Source of the DNA: Avibacterium sp. 21-586
GTDB taxonomy: Bacteria; Pseudomonadota; Gammaproteobacteria; Enterobacterales; Pasteurellaceae
Direction: 5' to 3'
Assembly: GCF_026226775.1 (NCBI RefSeq)
Contig: NZ_JAKKOD010000001.1
Coordinates: 744,001 to 808,000, forward strand
DNA: 64,000 nt
Part shown: one piece after another, positions 42,519 through 52,640 of the stretch
How positions within the stretch are numbered: position 1 is the stretch's first letter
Layout of the letters: each line of letters opens with the position of its first letter
The notes under the pieces: model-generated
What the model saw: only the letters and a program-made list of their open reading frames with translations
Databases searched by the model: none
Told to the model about the DNA's origin: nothing
Program-made: the position numbers and the translations under genes

Positions 42519-45500
42519 ATGACAAAACAAATCACATTAAAGATTAATGATGCGAAGCAAACGCTAGAAACAATTAATATTACAGCGGGCAAAAAGCAAG
42601 CGGTAGAAGTGAGCGCGAAAGGCAAAGTCAATTATCAGTTAATTGATGACCAAACAGGCTTTGGTCCTGAAAATATTATGATTAAACGTGATGGAAAAGA
42701 TTTAAAAATCGCGTTTGAAGGTTCAGATATTGAAAGTCCAGATTTAATCATCAAAGATTATTATGATGAAAATGGCCAAGCAGCGGATACTAGCTTGCTT
42801 GTTGGTTTACATGAAAATGGCAACATTTACCCTTATGTGCCAGAAAGCACCTTAAAAGCGGATGCAGTAACAGAGCTTGCTGATCAAACATCAGCAGGGC
42901 AAGCATTAGGTGGCGAACCGATTGGCGCGTTATGGGCATTTAGTCCGTGGTGGTTATTAGGTTTAATCCCGCTAGCACTTGGTGGGATTGCATTGGCGCA
43001 TCATAGTAAAGATACACCAACCACAGGTGCACCAACATTAGAGCTAGTTGAAAATAATGGTAACCCAACAGGTGGTGTAAAAGTAACGCCTAAGGCTAAC
43101 AACGATAAAGTCACCATCAATTATACTGATGAAAATAACAATCCTCAGACTATTGTAATTAATAAAAATTCAGATGGCACTTGGTCTCCAGAAGGTACAT
43201 TACCAGCTGGGGCTACCTTAGATCCAACAACAGGCACAATAACCTTAACCCCAGATGCAGTAAAAGATAACAGCAAAGTTGTTGCTATCGGTGAACAAGA
43301 CGGTGCAAAAGCTAACAGCAGCGAGATAACTACACCAGCTTACGATGATTTCGATGGCGATGGTAATCCAGACCACGACACCGATCCATCACTCGTGCCT
43401 GCTGGTAAAACCTTGGACAACGATGATGACAACGACGGTGTAAATAATTCTGATGAAGAAGCAGTTGGCACCGATCCGAAAAATCCAACCTCAACCACGG
43501 ATGCACAAGGCAACCCTGTGAATGATGGTGATTTAGATTCAGACGGTGACGGTAAATCAAATGCCGAAGAATCGGATGATAATGGTTCAGCTATCACTGA
43601 TGACAATGGTAATGGCAAATCTGACTTGTTAGAAAAACCAGCTGCACCAAGTGTTGTCTTGTCTGATAAGAACGGTAATCCAACAGGTGGCGTAGAAATC
43701 ACACCAAGTGCTGAAAATGACAACGTGACCATCACTTATACGGATGAAAATGATCAGCCACAAACGATCGAAGTGGTGAAACAACCGGATGGCACTTGGG
43801 CACCAAAAGAAGGAACAACCTTACCTGAAGGGGCAACCTTAGACCCTGAGACTGGTAAAGTCACCCTTACCCCAGATGCAGTGAAAGACAATAGCGACGT
43901 TACTGCTGTTGGTGAAAATGCCGGTGCAACATCTGACCCAGCTACCGTAACTACACCTAAATATGACGATTTCGATGGCGATGGTAATCCAGACCACGAC
44001 ACCGATCCATCACTCGTGCCTGCTGGAAAAACCTTAGACAACGATGATGACAACGACGGTGTAAATAATTCTGATGAAGAAGCAGTTGGTACCGATCCGA
44101 AAAATCCAATGACTGATGGTAAAACACCAGATGGCGATTTAGATTCAGACGGTGACGGTAAATCAAATGGCGAAGAATCAGATGATAATGGTTCAGACAT
44201 CACTGATGGCAATGGTAATGGCAAATCTGACTTGTTAGAAAAACCAGCTGCACCAAGTGTTGTCTTGTCTGATAAGAACGGTAATCCAACAGGTGGCGTA
44301 GAAATCACACCAAGTGCTGAAAATGACAAAGTAACCATCACTTATACGGATGAAAATGATCAACCACAAACAATCGAAGTGGTGAAACAACCGGATGGTA
44401 CTTGGGCACCAAAAGAAGGAACAACCTTACCTGAAGGGGCAAGCTTAGACCCTGAGACTGGTAAAGTCACCCTTACCCCAGATGCAGTGAAAGACAATAG
44501 CGACGTTACTGCTGTTGGTGAAAATGCCGGTGCAACATCAGACCCAGCTACCGTAACTACACCTAAATATGACGATACAGACGGTGATGGCAATCCAGAC
44601 CACGACACCGATCCATCACTCGTGCCAGCAGATAAGACCTTAGATAACGATGATGACAACGACGGTGTAAATAATTCTGATGAAGAAGCGGTTGGCACCG
44701 ATCCGAAAAATCCAATGACTGATGGTAAAACGCCAGATGGCGATTTAGATTCAGACGGTGACGGTAAATCAAATGGTGATGAATCTGACGATAATGGTTC
44801 AGACATCACTGATGGCAATAGCAATGGCAAATCTGACTTGATAGAAAAACCAGCTGCACCAACTGTTGAATTAGCTGGCGAGAAAGATCCTGCTACAAAT
44901 AAAGTAACCAAACCAACAGGTGGCGTAGAAATCACACCAAATGCTGAAAATGACAAAGTGACCATCACTTATACGGATGAAAATGATCAACCACAAACGA
45001 TCGAAGTGGTGAAACAACCGGATGACACTTGGGCACCAAAAGAAGGAACCTTACCTGAAGGGGCAACCTTAGACCCTGCAACAGGTAAAGTCACTCTTAC
45101 CCCTGATGCAGTGAAAGACAATAGCGACGTTACTGCTGTTGGTGAAAATGCCGGTGCAACATCAGACCCTGCTACAGTAACGACACCAAAATATGACGAT
45201 ACAGACGGTGATGGTAATCCAGACCACGACACCGATCCATCACTCGTGCCAGCAGATAAGACCTTAGATAACGACGATGACAACGACGGTGTAAATAATT
45301 CTGATGAAGAAGCAGTTGGCACCGATCCGAAAAATCCAATGACCGATGGTAAAACACCAGATGGCGATTTAGATTCAGACGGCGATGGTAAGACTAATGC
45401 TGAAGAATCAGATGACAATAGCTCAACGCCTACCGATACAGCTCCTAAGGATGGTAAAGCGGATATTACCACTATTGGTAAACCAACAATCGATATCCCT

Positions 45501-48500
45501 GAAGCTACCGATAAAGTGAATGCTGAAGAAGCTAAAGATGGGGTTCAAACTAACGTAACCTTACCAACTGGAACGAAGGTTGGAGATAAAGTTGTGTTAA
45601 CCGTAACCAAACCAGACGGCACAACCACCACGGCAGAAACAACGGTTACTCAAGCTGATCTTGATGCTGGTAAAGCTACGGTAACGATTCCAAAAGACGC
45701 GTTACCAACTGATGGTAATTATTCTGCGGAAGCAAAAATTACTGATGCAAGCGGTACAGATCGTAGCGAAATTAGTGAACCAGCCGCATTTGAATTAGAT
45801 ACAACAGCGCCAAGTAGCACAACGACTGAAATCACCAACGTCAAAGTGGCGGGGGATGATAACAAACTTGACCCAGTAGAAGGGAATAAATCAACTTCTA
45901 CCGTTACAGGTCAAGTAACCGGTGAATTCAAAGCAGATGATGTTGTCACTGTTACTGTAAATGGTAAAGAATATACGGGTAAAGTTGATTCTGAGGGCAA
46001 CTTCAGCATTGATGTACCAACTGCTGATTTAAAAGCGGATACGGATAAAGTGGTTGATGTAAAAGTGACTGCAACCGATGCTGCAGGCAATAAAGGTGAT
46101 GTGTCTACAACAAAAGATTACGCTGTTGAACAACCAACACAACCAACGATTACTATTACAGATGATCAAGCCAAAGACGTAGCAAACAAGGCTGATGGTG
46201 ACATCACGTTTACCCTTAGACCAAGTGAACCACTAACAGGCTTAGATCAATCTGATATTACCCCAACTAATGGTACAGTGAAATCATTTACCAAAAATGA
46301 TGATGGCTCTTACACTGTTGTTGTGACTCCGAGTGAGAATCTAGACAATGGTCAAGAGGTGAAAATTGCTGTGGCTGAAGGTGCTGCAACCAGCACTGCA
46401 ACAGGTGCAGGTAATAAAGCCGTTGAGGGTGGACAAAAAGTGGATAATGTCGCGCCAGACGCGCCAACAGGTGCACTTGATGACACGGGTTCAAATACAA
46501 CTGACGGTGTGACAAAAGATAATACTGTTAGCGTAACTGGCATTGAACCGAATGCAACTTGGGAATATAGCACTGACGGTGGCAATACCTGGACGAAAGG
46601 AACAGGTACAGAATTTACCTTACCAGAAGGCACTTACCCAGCAGGTAATATCCAAGTACGCCAAACTGATGCAGCAGGTAATGTATCTGAAGTGACAAAA
46701 GTCAATGAAGGTAAAGAAATTACTGTTGATACAACAAAACCGACAGATACACAAGTTACTGACGTTAAAGTAGCTGGAGACGGTACTCTTGATACCACAG
46801 AGCAAGGTAATGCAACTACTCCTGTTACAGGTAAAGTAACCGGCACTTATACTGCAGGTGACACCGTTACCGTTACCGTAAATGGTAAAGAAACAAAAGG
46901 CACAGTGGATGCTGATGGCAACTTTACAGTTAATGTACCAACTCAAGACTTAAAAGATGCAGGTACTAAAACAGTAAGCGTATCAGTAACACCAACCGAT
47001 GCTGCAGGCAACACTGGCGATCCTGTAAATGGTTCAGCAAACTACACGGTTGACCCTGCACCAGTAACACCACCGCCACAACCACAACCAACTCCTGCAG
47101 AAGTAAGCAGTGTAGCGGTGGATAAAACACAAGTGAATGAGGGAGAGACTGCAACCTTTACCGTAACCATGAATAATGGTAACGGGGCAAGCAATGTACC
47201 ATTTACTTTAACAGGTATCCAAGAGTCTGACCGTGGCCCATTAGAGTTTAGTAATGGTGTTACTCAAAATGAAGACGGTACACTCAATATTCCAAATGGT
47301 GTAACCGAGTTCACTGTAAAAGTACCATTTACTGCGGATGAAACTACAGAAGGTAATGAAACTGCGACTCTCACTGCAGGTGAACAAAGTGCTAATACCA
47401 CAGTTATTGACAGTAGTACTACACCAGCAACACCGCAACCAACACCAACAGGGCCAGAAAAACCAACGATTGCTTTAACTAGCGATACAGGCTCAAGTGA
47501 TTCTGATAAGAATACCAATAATGGTGAATTAACCATTGATGCGAAAGATGGTGAAATCAAATCTGTGGTCGTCACCAAAAAAGATGGCTCAACAGAAACT
47601 ATTAACCTAGTAGATGGTAAATATACCTTACCAGAAGGTGAATATACTAAGGTTGTAGTCACAACAACGAAAGATGGCGTAGATAATACGGCTGAATTAA
47701 CCGATGTTGTGATTGATAAAACAGCACCAACCCCTGTTATTACCGAGTTAAAAGTATCGGCTGATGACCAAATCAGCACGGCTGAGCAGGCTGAGACGAA
47801 TACAGCGGTAACAGGAACGGTAACAGGTGCGAAAGCAGGCGATACGGTAACCGTTAAAGTAGCAGGTAGTGATACAAAATATACTGGTACTGTGGGTTCA
47901 GACGGCAGCACATTCAGCGTGGAGGTGCCAACTCAAGCCTTAAAAGATGCAGGAACTAAATCGGTAACCGCATCAGTAAGTAGTACAGATACCGCAGGTA
48001 ACACTGGAACATCGGCCGATAAAACAACTAGTTATACTGTTGAATCTGCTGATCCAGCACCAACATTAACAGATATTACGCCAAGTATTACAAGAATTAT
48101 GAGTGATTCTGGTGTACAAGGTGATTTTATAACAAATGATAATACACCAGTTGTTATTGGTTCTTTGAGCCGTGAGTTAGCAAGTGGTGAAACGGTTAAA
48201 ATCAGTTTAGATGAAGGAAAAACTTGGGTAGATATTGGGCGAGTTCGAACAACAACGACTATGCATAATCTCGATCAATCTATTACTTTCAAAGAAGGCT
48301 CTACCCCAGTTTGGGTTAAAGTAGTGAATGAGGCGGGTCAGGAAAGTGCGATTGCGAAACAAAATGTTATCATCGATACTCAAATTACTGATGATGAAAA
48401 ACCAACATTATCGACTAACGATGACAATGGTGTAGATATTACGGTACCAGCAGATGCACCATCAGGCACACAAATTACTGTAACTGTTCCTCGTGAAGAT

Positions 48501-49961
48501 ACAACGGAAAGCGAAGTAACTCTTACGAAGAACCCTGATGGTAGTTGGACAAGTAGTGATCCATCTGTTGTACCAAGTATTCCAGTAGGTGGCACAACGG
48601 CAACAATCCCTGATGATAAAATCCGTGATGGTGAGCCTGTTAAAGTTACCGTAACCGATGCAGCAGGAAATACAAGTAACCCTGATGATGTGTCATCTGC
48701 GACACCACCATCAGATACTTGGTCTCCACGTTGGAGCACGGATGCATCTGGTACACCTCTCGAAAGAGTTGAACCAAGACAAATTGCGGATCCTTATCAA
48801 GGTGAAGTCAAGGCACCAGCTGGTACACAATTAAGAATATCAGATATCTCAAGTAATTCATTTGAGGGAGGGAATGATCCTACTGGAGCAAATACCAATT
48901 ATCAAAATTACGAAAAAATTGATAAAGATGAGCGTGGTCCAATTTTTGTAACAACTATTAGTAATGATGGTAGTACGCAGGGTGCTGAGTATGTTCAGAG
49001 AATAGCCAGAGGTGATATTCAAGTTAACTGGGATACTAAAGGGCGTGATGATATAATCTCTGTTGAGGCAGGAAAAACATACCTTATTACAGATAAATAT
49101 GGAAATGTTACTGTTATAGATGGCTCAAACGTTGGTGAAAACAGATTAAGTTATGATATTCCTTTCCCTAAACAAGTTCGTGATTCAAATCATGAGTTGA
49201 TTGAAGCACCTGGTTGGGCACAGCTTAGAGGACTGCTCCAAGAATATTCAAATCGCTCTGTAGATACTGGAGAAACCAATAGCGATGTTGTAGACAATGC
49301 ATCAGGTAGCTATACATTCACTGATGCTAATGATAGCTTTACTGTCCTCAATAATGTGAATGCCGACAGCCATATTGAAATGAATGCAGGCAATGATTCC
49401 ATTAGCGTACGCGGTAATACTGACGCTGGCACTGTGATCGATATGGGCTCTGGCCATGATCTTGTTGTGATTGATGGTTTAGCAGAGAGCACAACCATCT
49501 TGACTCAGGCTGGGGATGACATTGTAGAAGTGGGTAGCATTAATATGACCACAATTGATACTGGTCTTGGTAATGATACTATCACCATCAACACTGCAAT
49601 TGGTCATAACGAAGGCTTAAGCAATAACACCCTTAACCTAGGTGACGGGCATGACAGCTTGCTTATTGGCTATGAGGTGAACTATTCTGTTATCAGCAAT
49701 GTACAAGGTGTAGAGTTAATTGAAGTGCATGGTGATCATAACCAAGTAGATCTAGACTCGGTTAATGCTTCAGAAGGAAATGTATTGAGCATTTACGGAG
49801 ATGACAGTACGGTTATCACCAGCTCGTTATCACTCACTAAAGGCAATGCCGTAACCATCACCGATTATAATGGTGAATCTATTGCGGCACACGAATACCG
49901 TGCGGATAGCAAGGTTGTTTATATTGCCGATAATCTTGAGCAGAATATCACAATAATCTAA
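42519..49961 (+). CDS. Giant BapA/LapA-like repeat surface adhesin
   Basis: A 2480-residue acidic surface protein with no Sec signal peptide. Residues 1-135 resemble the BapA prefix-like domain (IMIKRDGKDLKIAFEG, NGNIYPYVPE). A hydrophobic stretch follows at 137-161 (AFSPWWLLGLIPLALGGIAL). Four modules of about 202 residues (171-987) each combine an Ig-like half with Asp-rich, thrombospondin type 3-like calcium loops (DGDGNPDHDTDPS, DNDDDNDGVNNSDEE). From 988 to 2065 come Ig-like domains with DAAGN motifs and a Calx-beta-like domain (near 1527-1640, KTQVNEGETATFTVTM). The C-terminus (about 2254-2480) has RTX-like NAGNDSI and LGDGHDSL turns. This build fits a type I secreted biofilm adhesin. 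No ATP transporter, fusion protein or TolC-like gene is nearby, and no LapG-type cleavage motif is evident to me. Confidence 0.85.
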   Translation: MTKQITLKINDAKQTLETINITAGKKQAVEVSAKGKVNYQLIDDQTGFGPENIMIKRDGKDLKIAFEGSDIESPDLIIKDYYDENGQAADTSLLVGLHENGNIYPYVPESTLKADAVTELADQTSAGQALGGEPIGALWAFSPWWLLGLIPLALGGIALAHHSKDTPTTGAPTLELVENNGNPTGGVKVTPKANNDKVTINYTDENNNPQTIVINKNSDGTWSPEGTLPAGATLDPTTGTITLTPDAVKDNSKVVAIGEQDGAKANSSEITTPAYDDFDGDGNPDHDTDPSLVPAGKTLDNDDDNDGVNNSDEEAVGTDPKNPTSTTDAQGNPVNDGDLDSDGDGKSNAEESDDNGSAITDDNGNGKSDLLEKPAAPSVVLSDKNGNPTGGVEITPSAENDNVTITYTDENDQPQTIEVVKQPDGTWAPKEGTTLPEGATLDPETGKVTLTPDAVKDNSDVTAVGENAGATSDPATVTTPKYDDFDGDGNPDHDTDPSLVPAGKTLDNDDDNDGVNNSDEEAVGTDPKNPMTDGKTPDGDLDSDGDGKSNGEESDDNGSDITDGNGNGKSDLLEKPAAPSVVLSDKNGNPTGGVEITPSAENDKVTITYTDENDQPQTIEVVKQPDGTWAPKEGTTLPEGASLDPETGKVTLTPDAVKDNSDVTAVGENAGATSDPATVTTPKYDDTDGDGNPDHDTDPSLVPADKTLDNDDDNDGVNNSDEEAVGTDPKNPMTDGKTPDGDLDSDGDGKSNGDESDDNGSDITDGNSNGKSDLIEKPAAPTVELAGEKDPATNKVTKPTGGVEITPNAENDKVTITYTDENDQPQTIEVVKQPDDTWAPKEGTLPEGATLDPATGKVTLTPDAVKDNSDVTAVGENAGATSDPATVTTPKYDDTDGDGNPDHDTDPSLVPADKTLDNDDDNDGVNNSDEEAVGTDPKNPMTDGKTPDGDLDSDGDGKTNAEESDDNSSTPTDTAPKDGKADITTIGKPTIDIPEATDKVNAEEAKDGVQTNVTLPTGTKVGDKVVLTVTKPDGTTTTAETTVTQADLDAGKATVTIPKDALPTDGNYSAEAKITDASGTDRSEISEPAAFELDTTAPSSTTTEITNVKVAGDDNKLDPVEGNKSTSTVTGQVTGEFKADDVVTVTVNGKEYTGKVDSEGNFSIDVPTADLKADTDKVVDVKVTATDAAGNKGDVSTTKDYAVEQPTQPTITITDDQAKDVANKADGDITFTLRPSEPLTGLDQSDITPTNGTVKSFTKNDDGSYTVVVTPSENLDNGQEVKIAVAEGAATSTATGAGNKAVEGGQKVDNVAPDAPTGALDDTGSNTTDGVTKDNTVSVTGIEPNATWEYSTDGGNTWTKGTGTEFTLPEGTYPAGNIQVRQTDAAGNVSEVTKVNEGKEITVDTTKPTDTQVTDVKVAGDGTLDTTEQGNATTPVTGKVTGTYTAGDTVTVTVNGKETKGTVDADGNFTVNVPTQDLKDAGTKTVSVSVTPTDAAGNTGDPVNGSANYTVDPAPVTPPPQPQPTPAEVSSVAVDKTQVNEGETATFTVTMNNGNGASNVPFTLTGIQESDRGPLEFSNGVTQNEDGTLNIPNGVTEFTVKVPFTADETTEGNETATLTAGEQSANTTVIDSSTTPATPQPTPTGPEKPTIALTSDTGSSDSDKNTNNGELTIDAKDGEIKSVVVTKKDGSTETINLVDGKYTLPEGEYTKVVVTTTKDGVDNTAELTDVVIDKTAPTPVITELKVSADDQISTAEQAETNTAVTGTVTGAKAGDTVTVKVAGSDTKYTGTVGSDGSTFSVEVPTQALKDAGTKSVTASVSSTDTAGNTGTSADKTTSYTVESADPAPTLTDITPSITRIMSDSGVQGDFITNDNTPVVIGSLSRELASGETVKISLDEGKTWVDIGRVRTTTTMHNLDQSITFKEGSTPVWVKVVNEAGQESAIAKQNVIIDTQITDDEKPTLSTNDDNGVDITVPADAPSGTQITVTVPREDTTESEVTLTKNPDGSWTSSDPSVVPSIPVGGTTATIPDDKIRDGEPVKVTVTDAAGNTSNPDDVSSATPPSDTWSPRWSTDASGTPLERVEPRQIADPYQGEVKAPAGTQLRISDISSNSFEGGNDPTGANTNYQNYEKIDKDERGPIFVTTISNDGSTQGAEYVQRIARGDIQVNWDTKGRDDIISVEAGKTYLITDKYGNVTVIDGSNVGENRLSYDIPFPKQVRDSNHELIEAPGWAQLRGLLQEYSNRSVDTGETNSDVVDNASGSYTFTDANDSFTVLNNVNADSHIEMNAGNDSISVRGNTDAGTVIDMGSGHDLVVIDGLAESTTILTQAGDDIVEVGSINMTTIDTGLGNDTITINTAIGHNEGLSNNTLNLGDGHDSLLIGYEVNYSVISNVQGVELIEVHGDHNQVDLDSVNASEGNVLSIYGDDSTVITSSLSLTKGNAVTITDYNGESIAAHEYRADSKVVYIADNLEQNITII
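43026..45486 (+). repeat. Four tandem DNA repeats of about 606 bases inside the adhesin gene
   Basis: Copies begin near 43026, 43641, 44247 and 44853. Copies 2 and 3 are exactly 606 bases apart from the next start and are almost identical at the DNA level, including the phrase starting gctgcaccaagtgttgtc. Copy 1 is the most divergent. Copy 4 has an in-frame insertion encoding DPATNKVTK. All keep the reading frame, so loss or gain of a copy would change protein length by 202 residues. Confidence 0.9.
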
Positions 49962-49985
49962 TTATTGAGATAGCCTATAAAATGA

Positions 49986-50013
49986 ATCCCCTGCTTAAGC
50001 AGGGGATTTTTTT
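49986..50013 (+). terminator. Terminator of the adhesin gene
   Basis: atcccctgctt / aagcaggggat is a perfect 22-base palindrome followed by seven or more T on the plus strand, 24 bases after the stop. Confidence 0.93.
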
Positions 50014-50290
50014 ATTATTGATATCGTTATTTCAATATTTTTCACATCTATCAAGGCAGGGATAAATATATAGTAAAAGCCATTAAACATCGCACCAAAA
50101 CTATATATACCAGCTCTCGAAAGCCTGCTCCACTTTCAAGCTTGGCTAGTATTATTTATCGATACTCTGATGAATATATCATATGATTATCGTCGCGAAT
50201 TTAATTGATTTTTACGCAAAGAATAAAAAATCACAGAAAAATACACCGCACTTTCATAGGGCAATAAAGTTCAACAAAAATACAAAACAA

Positions 50291-50316
50291 AAAAGACGAA
50301 CTCAGGTTCGTCTTTT
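50291..50316 (-). terminator. Terminator of the CorC-family gene
   Basis: aaaagacgaac / gttcgtctttt form an 11-bp stem with a 4-base loop (tcag) 22 bases after the stop at 50338; the minus strand continues into T residues. Confidence 0.9.
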
Positions 50317-50337
50317 CTTTCTAATAAAACAAGGGGA

Positions 50338-51624
50338 TTATGGATTATCTTTTGAAGTAACTTTTCTTTCCACTCTTGCCTGTTTCACCATATTATCTGC
50401 CACCTCAAGAATAACAATATTTAATCCATTAATCTCGCATACGGTTCCCTCATCTGGAATATCTTCTAAATGTTCTAGAATTAAACCATTAAAGGTACGC
50501 GCCTCATCGGTATCTAAATCCCAGTCAAATAATTTATTCAAATCACGAATATTCGCCGATCCCTCAATGATAATCGATCCATCAGATTGGTGCGTAACTT
50601 CTTCATCAATAGAGGGAACGGTTGAAGTGGTAAACTCCCCCACAATCTCTTCTAAAATATCTTCCAACGTTACCAATCCTTTAATATCGCCATATTCATC
50701 AACAACCAAACCAATCCGTTCTTTTTTATTGCGGAAATTAAGCAATTGGGTATTTAATGGCGTCGCTTCTGGAATAAAATAAGCTTCATCTACTGCACGG
50801 ATTAACGTTTCTTTGCTAAATTCATTTTTATCTAGCATTAAACGATACGCCTCACGCACACGCAAAATGCCTAGCACATTTTCGTCCATACTCTCTTTGT
50901 ACAGCACCACTTTACTGTGCGCAGAATGGTTGAGCTGACGCATAATGGCTTTCCAATCGTCGTCAATGTTGATCCCACCAATGTCGTTGCGCGGCACCAT
51001 AATGTCGTCCACCGTCACTTTTTCTAAATCCAAAATAGAAAGCAACATTTCTTGGTGAGCGGAAGGAATAAAATGCCCTGATTGGTTCACAATGGCACGC
51101 AATTCTTCTGTGCTTAACGAACTGGTTTTTTGTTCATTTTTTACGCGGAACAATTTCATCAAGCCACGAATAATCAGGTTCATTAAGAACACAATCGGGC
51201 TAAAAATTTTCAGCAATGGGGTGAGAATATGGCTTGATAAAAAGGCCACTTTTTCAGGATAAAGTGCGGCAATGGTTTTCGGGAAAATCTCAGCAAAAAT
51301 CAACATTGCAAACGTTAATGCCCCTGTTGCAATCGCCACGCCCATATCGCCATATAAACGCATACCAATAATAGTGGCAATAGCAGAAGCGGAAATATTA
51401 ACAAGGTTATTACAGATAAGAATTAGGCTAAGTAAAATATCTGTTTTTTTCAAAAGTTTTTCTGCTTTTTTCGCCCCTTTATGCCCTTTTTCGGCTAAAA
51501 AGCGCATACGATAGCGGTTAGCGGAAAGCAAGCCTGTTTCTGAACTGGAAAAATAGGCGGATAAAATCAGTAAAATAATTAAAGTGATAAATAACGTACT
51601 AAGGGGAATACTATCCAAAATCAA
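50338..51624 (-). CDS. HlyC/CorC (CNNM) family transporter, YfjD type
   Basis: A 428-residue membrane protein: a DUF21/CNNM domain with three or four membrane segments (residues 1-190, STLFITLIILLILSAYFSSSETGL), then a CBS pair (near 205-330, VDDIMVPRNDIGGINID and LVVDEYGDIKGLVTLEDILEEI), then a CorC_HlyC domain. Family members act in Mg2+/Co2+ efflux or resistance; hemolysin in the family name is historic. It is paired with the YpjD gene upstream (36-base gap), as in E. coli yfjD-ypjD. Confidence 0.92.
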   Translation of the reverse strand: MILDSIPLSTLFITLIILLILSAYFSSSETGLLSANRYRMRFLAEKGHKGAKKAEKLLKKTDILLSLILICNNLVNISASAIATIIGMRLYGDMGVAIATGALTFAMLIFAEIFPKTIAALYPEKVAFLSSHILTPLLKIFSPIVFLMNLIIRGLMKLFRVKNEQKTSSLSTEELRAIVNQSGHFIPSAHQEMLLSILDLEKVTVDDIMVPRNDIGGINIDDDWKAIMRQLNHSAHSKVVLYKESMDENVLGILRVREAYRLMLDKNEFSKETLIRAVDEAYFIPEATPLNTQLLNFRNKKERIGLVVDEYGDIKGLVTLEDILEEIVGEFTTSTVPSIDEEVTHQSDGSIIIEGSANIRDLNKLFDWDLDTDEARTFNGLILEHLEDIPDEGTVCEINGLNIVILEVADNMVKQARVERKVTSKDNP

Positions 51625-51660
51625 ATCCTTTTATCAAACCATCGTTCTTGGGCAGCAACG

Positions 51661-52470
51661 TTAAAGCCCTAGCCCAAACGCAACTCGGCTGCCAAAATAG
51701 GCAATCGAAAGCAAAATCATACCTGAAATGCTATAAATAATCACCTTTTTTCCACGCCAATGCCACTTCCAATGCCCAATTAACGCCACACTTAACACAA
51801 TCCAAGCAAGGAGTGAGAAAATGGCTTTTTGTATATTTTGCATACCAAAAAAATCTGGCAGATAAATCGCACCAGAGATTAGCGTTAAAGTTAGTAACAC
51901 TTCACCGCTGAGCATTAAGCGGAAAAAATGACGTTCTACAGTCATTAAAGGCGGAATAATAGGCGACAAAGCCAGTTTTTTACTTTTTAGATTGTGATCA
52001 AGCCACCATAATTGCACGGCATATAAAGTCGCAATAAAACAGACGGCATACGCCAATAGCGCCAAGCCAATATGCAGGAATAAGCCCACATTGTGGATCA
52101 AATGCTGCACGATAGAAAAAGGCAAAAACGTCTGTAGGATCAAATTGATAATGGCGAGGCAATAGACAATCGGCAATAAAAACCATAGGGTATTAACGCG
52201 AAAACCAATAGCAAAGGTTGCCAAAGCGGCCACGAGCACACTTAATAAAGAACTAATGTCCATTAAAGTGAAAGTTTGTTCATTAGCCCAATGAGAAAAT
52301 AGCGATGAAAGGCTGATGCTGTGCATAATAATCGCCAAAAGTGCGGTGCAAAAAAACAATGTTTTATTTGGTCTTTTCGTTTGCTCTCCCGAATGTGCTT
52401 TCAATAACATTGGGGTAATGAGAAGAATGCTAATTAAATATAAAAAAATTGAAACAACGGCAAACCACAT
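51661..52470 (-). CDS. ypjD: YpjD/CcsA-like cytochrome c assembly family membrane protein
   Basis: A 269-residue integral membrane protein with eight hydrophobic segments of the CcsA/CcmC type. The conserved His in LIHNVGLFLHIGLALLAYAV (near residues 124-143) and a second in VLSVALIGHWKWHWRGKK (near residue 237) fit haem-handling relatives. The function of YpjD is unknown; the link to haem is by family. It is divergent from ffh across a 170-base spacer, as in E. coli. Confidence 0.85.
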   Translation of the reverse strand: MWFAVVSIFLYLISILLITPMLLKAHSGEQTKRPNKTLFFCTALLAIIMHSISLSSLFSHWANEQTFTLMDISSLLSVLVAALATFAIGFRVNTLWFLLPIVYCLAIINLILQTFLPFSIVQHLIHNVGLFLHIGLALLAYAVCFIATLYAVQLWWLDHNLKSKKLALSPIIPPLMTVERHFFRLMLSGEVLLTLTLISGAIYLPDFFGMQNIQKAIFSLLAWIVLSVALIGHWKWHWRGKKVIIYSISGMILLSIAYFGSRVAFGLGL

Positions 52471-52640
52471 TTTTATTCACCTTATTTATTCGCTTTAATG
52501 CCAAATTAAGAACCATTCTTATTCTAGCCTTGCCACACTAAAATCGCTATAAATTTCTTTCAAATGATGAAAATCTGTGGAATTTCAGTATAATTGACGC
52601 AATTTATTTCATTTCATTCCACTCAAATTTAGGAAAAACG

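Larger units (their letters stand above)
49962..50337. other. Spacer after the adhesin gene
   Basis: The 376-base convergent spacer holds two terminators (listed separately) and a single uptake core near 50246, the first after the adhesin locus. A possible frame here (from 50183) runs antisense into the next gene and is not supported. Confidence 0.6.

Noticed and set aside
43026-45486. Regular repeats that could suggest a CRISPR array
   Set aside because: The unit is 606 bases, coding and in frame; there are no short direct repeats with unique spacers and no cas genes.
43340-48739. Many antisense frames of 60 to 215 residues under the adhesin gene
   Set aside because: They arise from the biased, repetitive codons of the adhesin, are low in complexity (Ser/Pro/Val-rich) and repeat with the modules.
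50183-50782. A 199-residue plus-strand frame
   Set aside because: Most of it is antisense to the well-supported CorC-family gene and crosses that gene's terminator.
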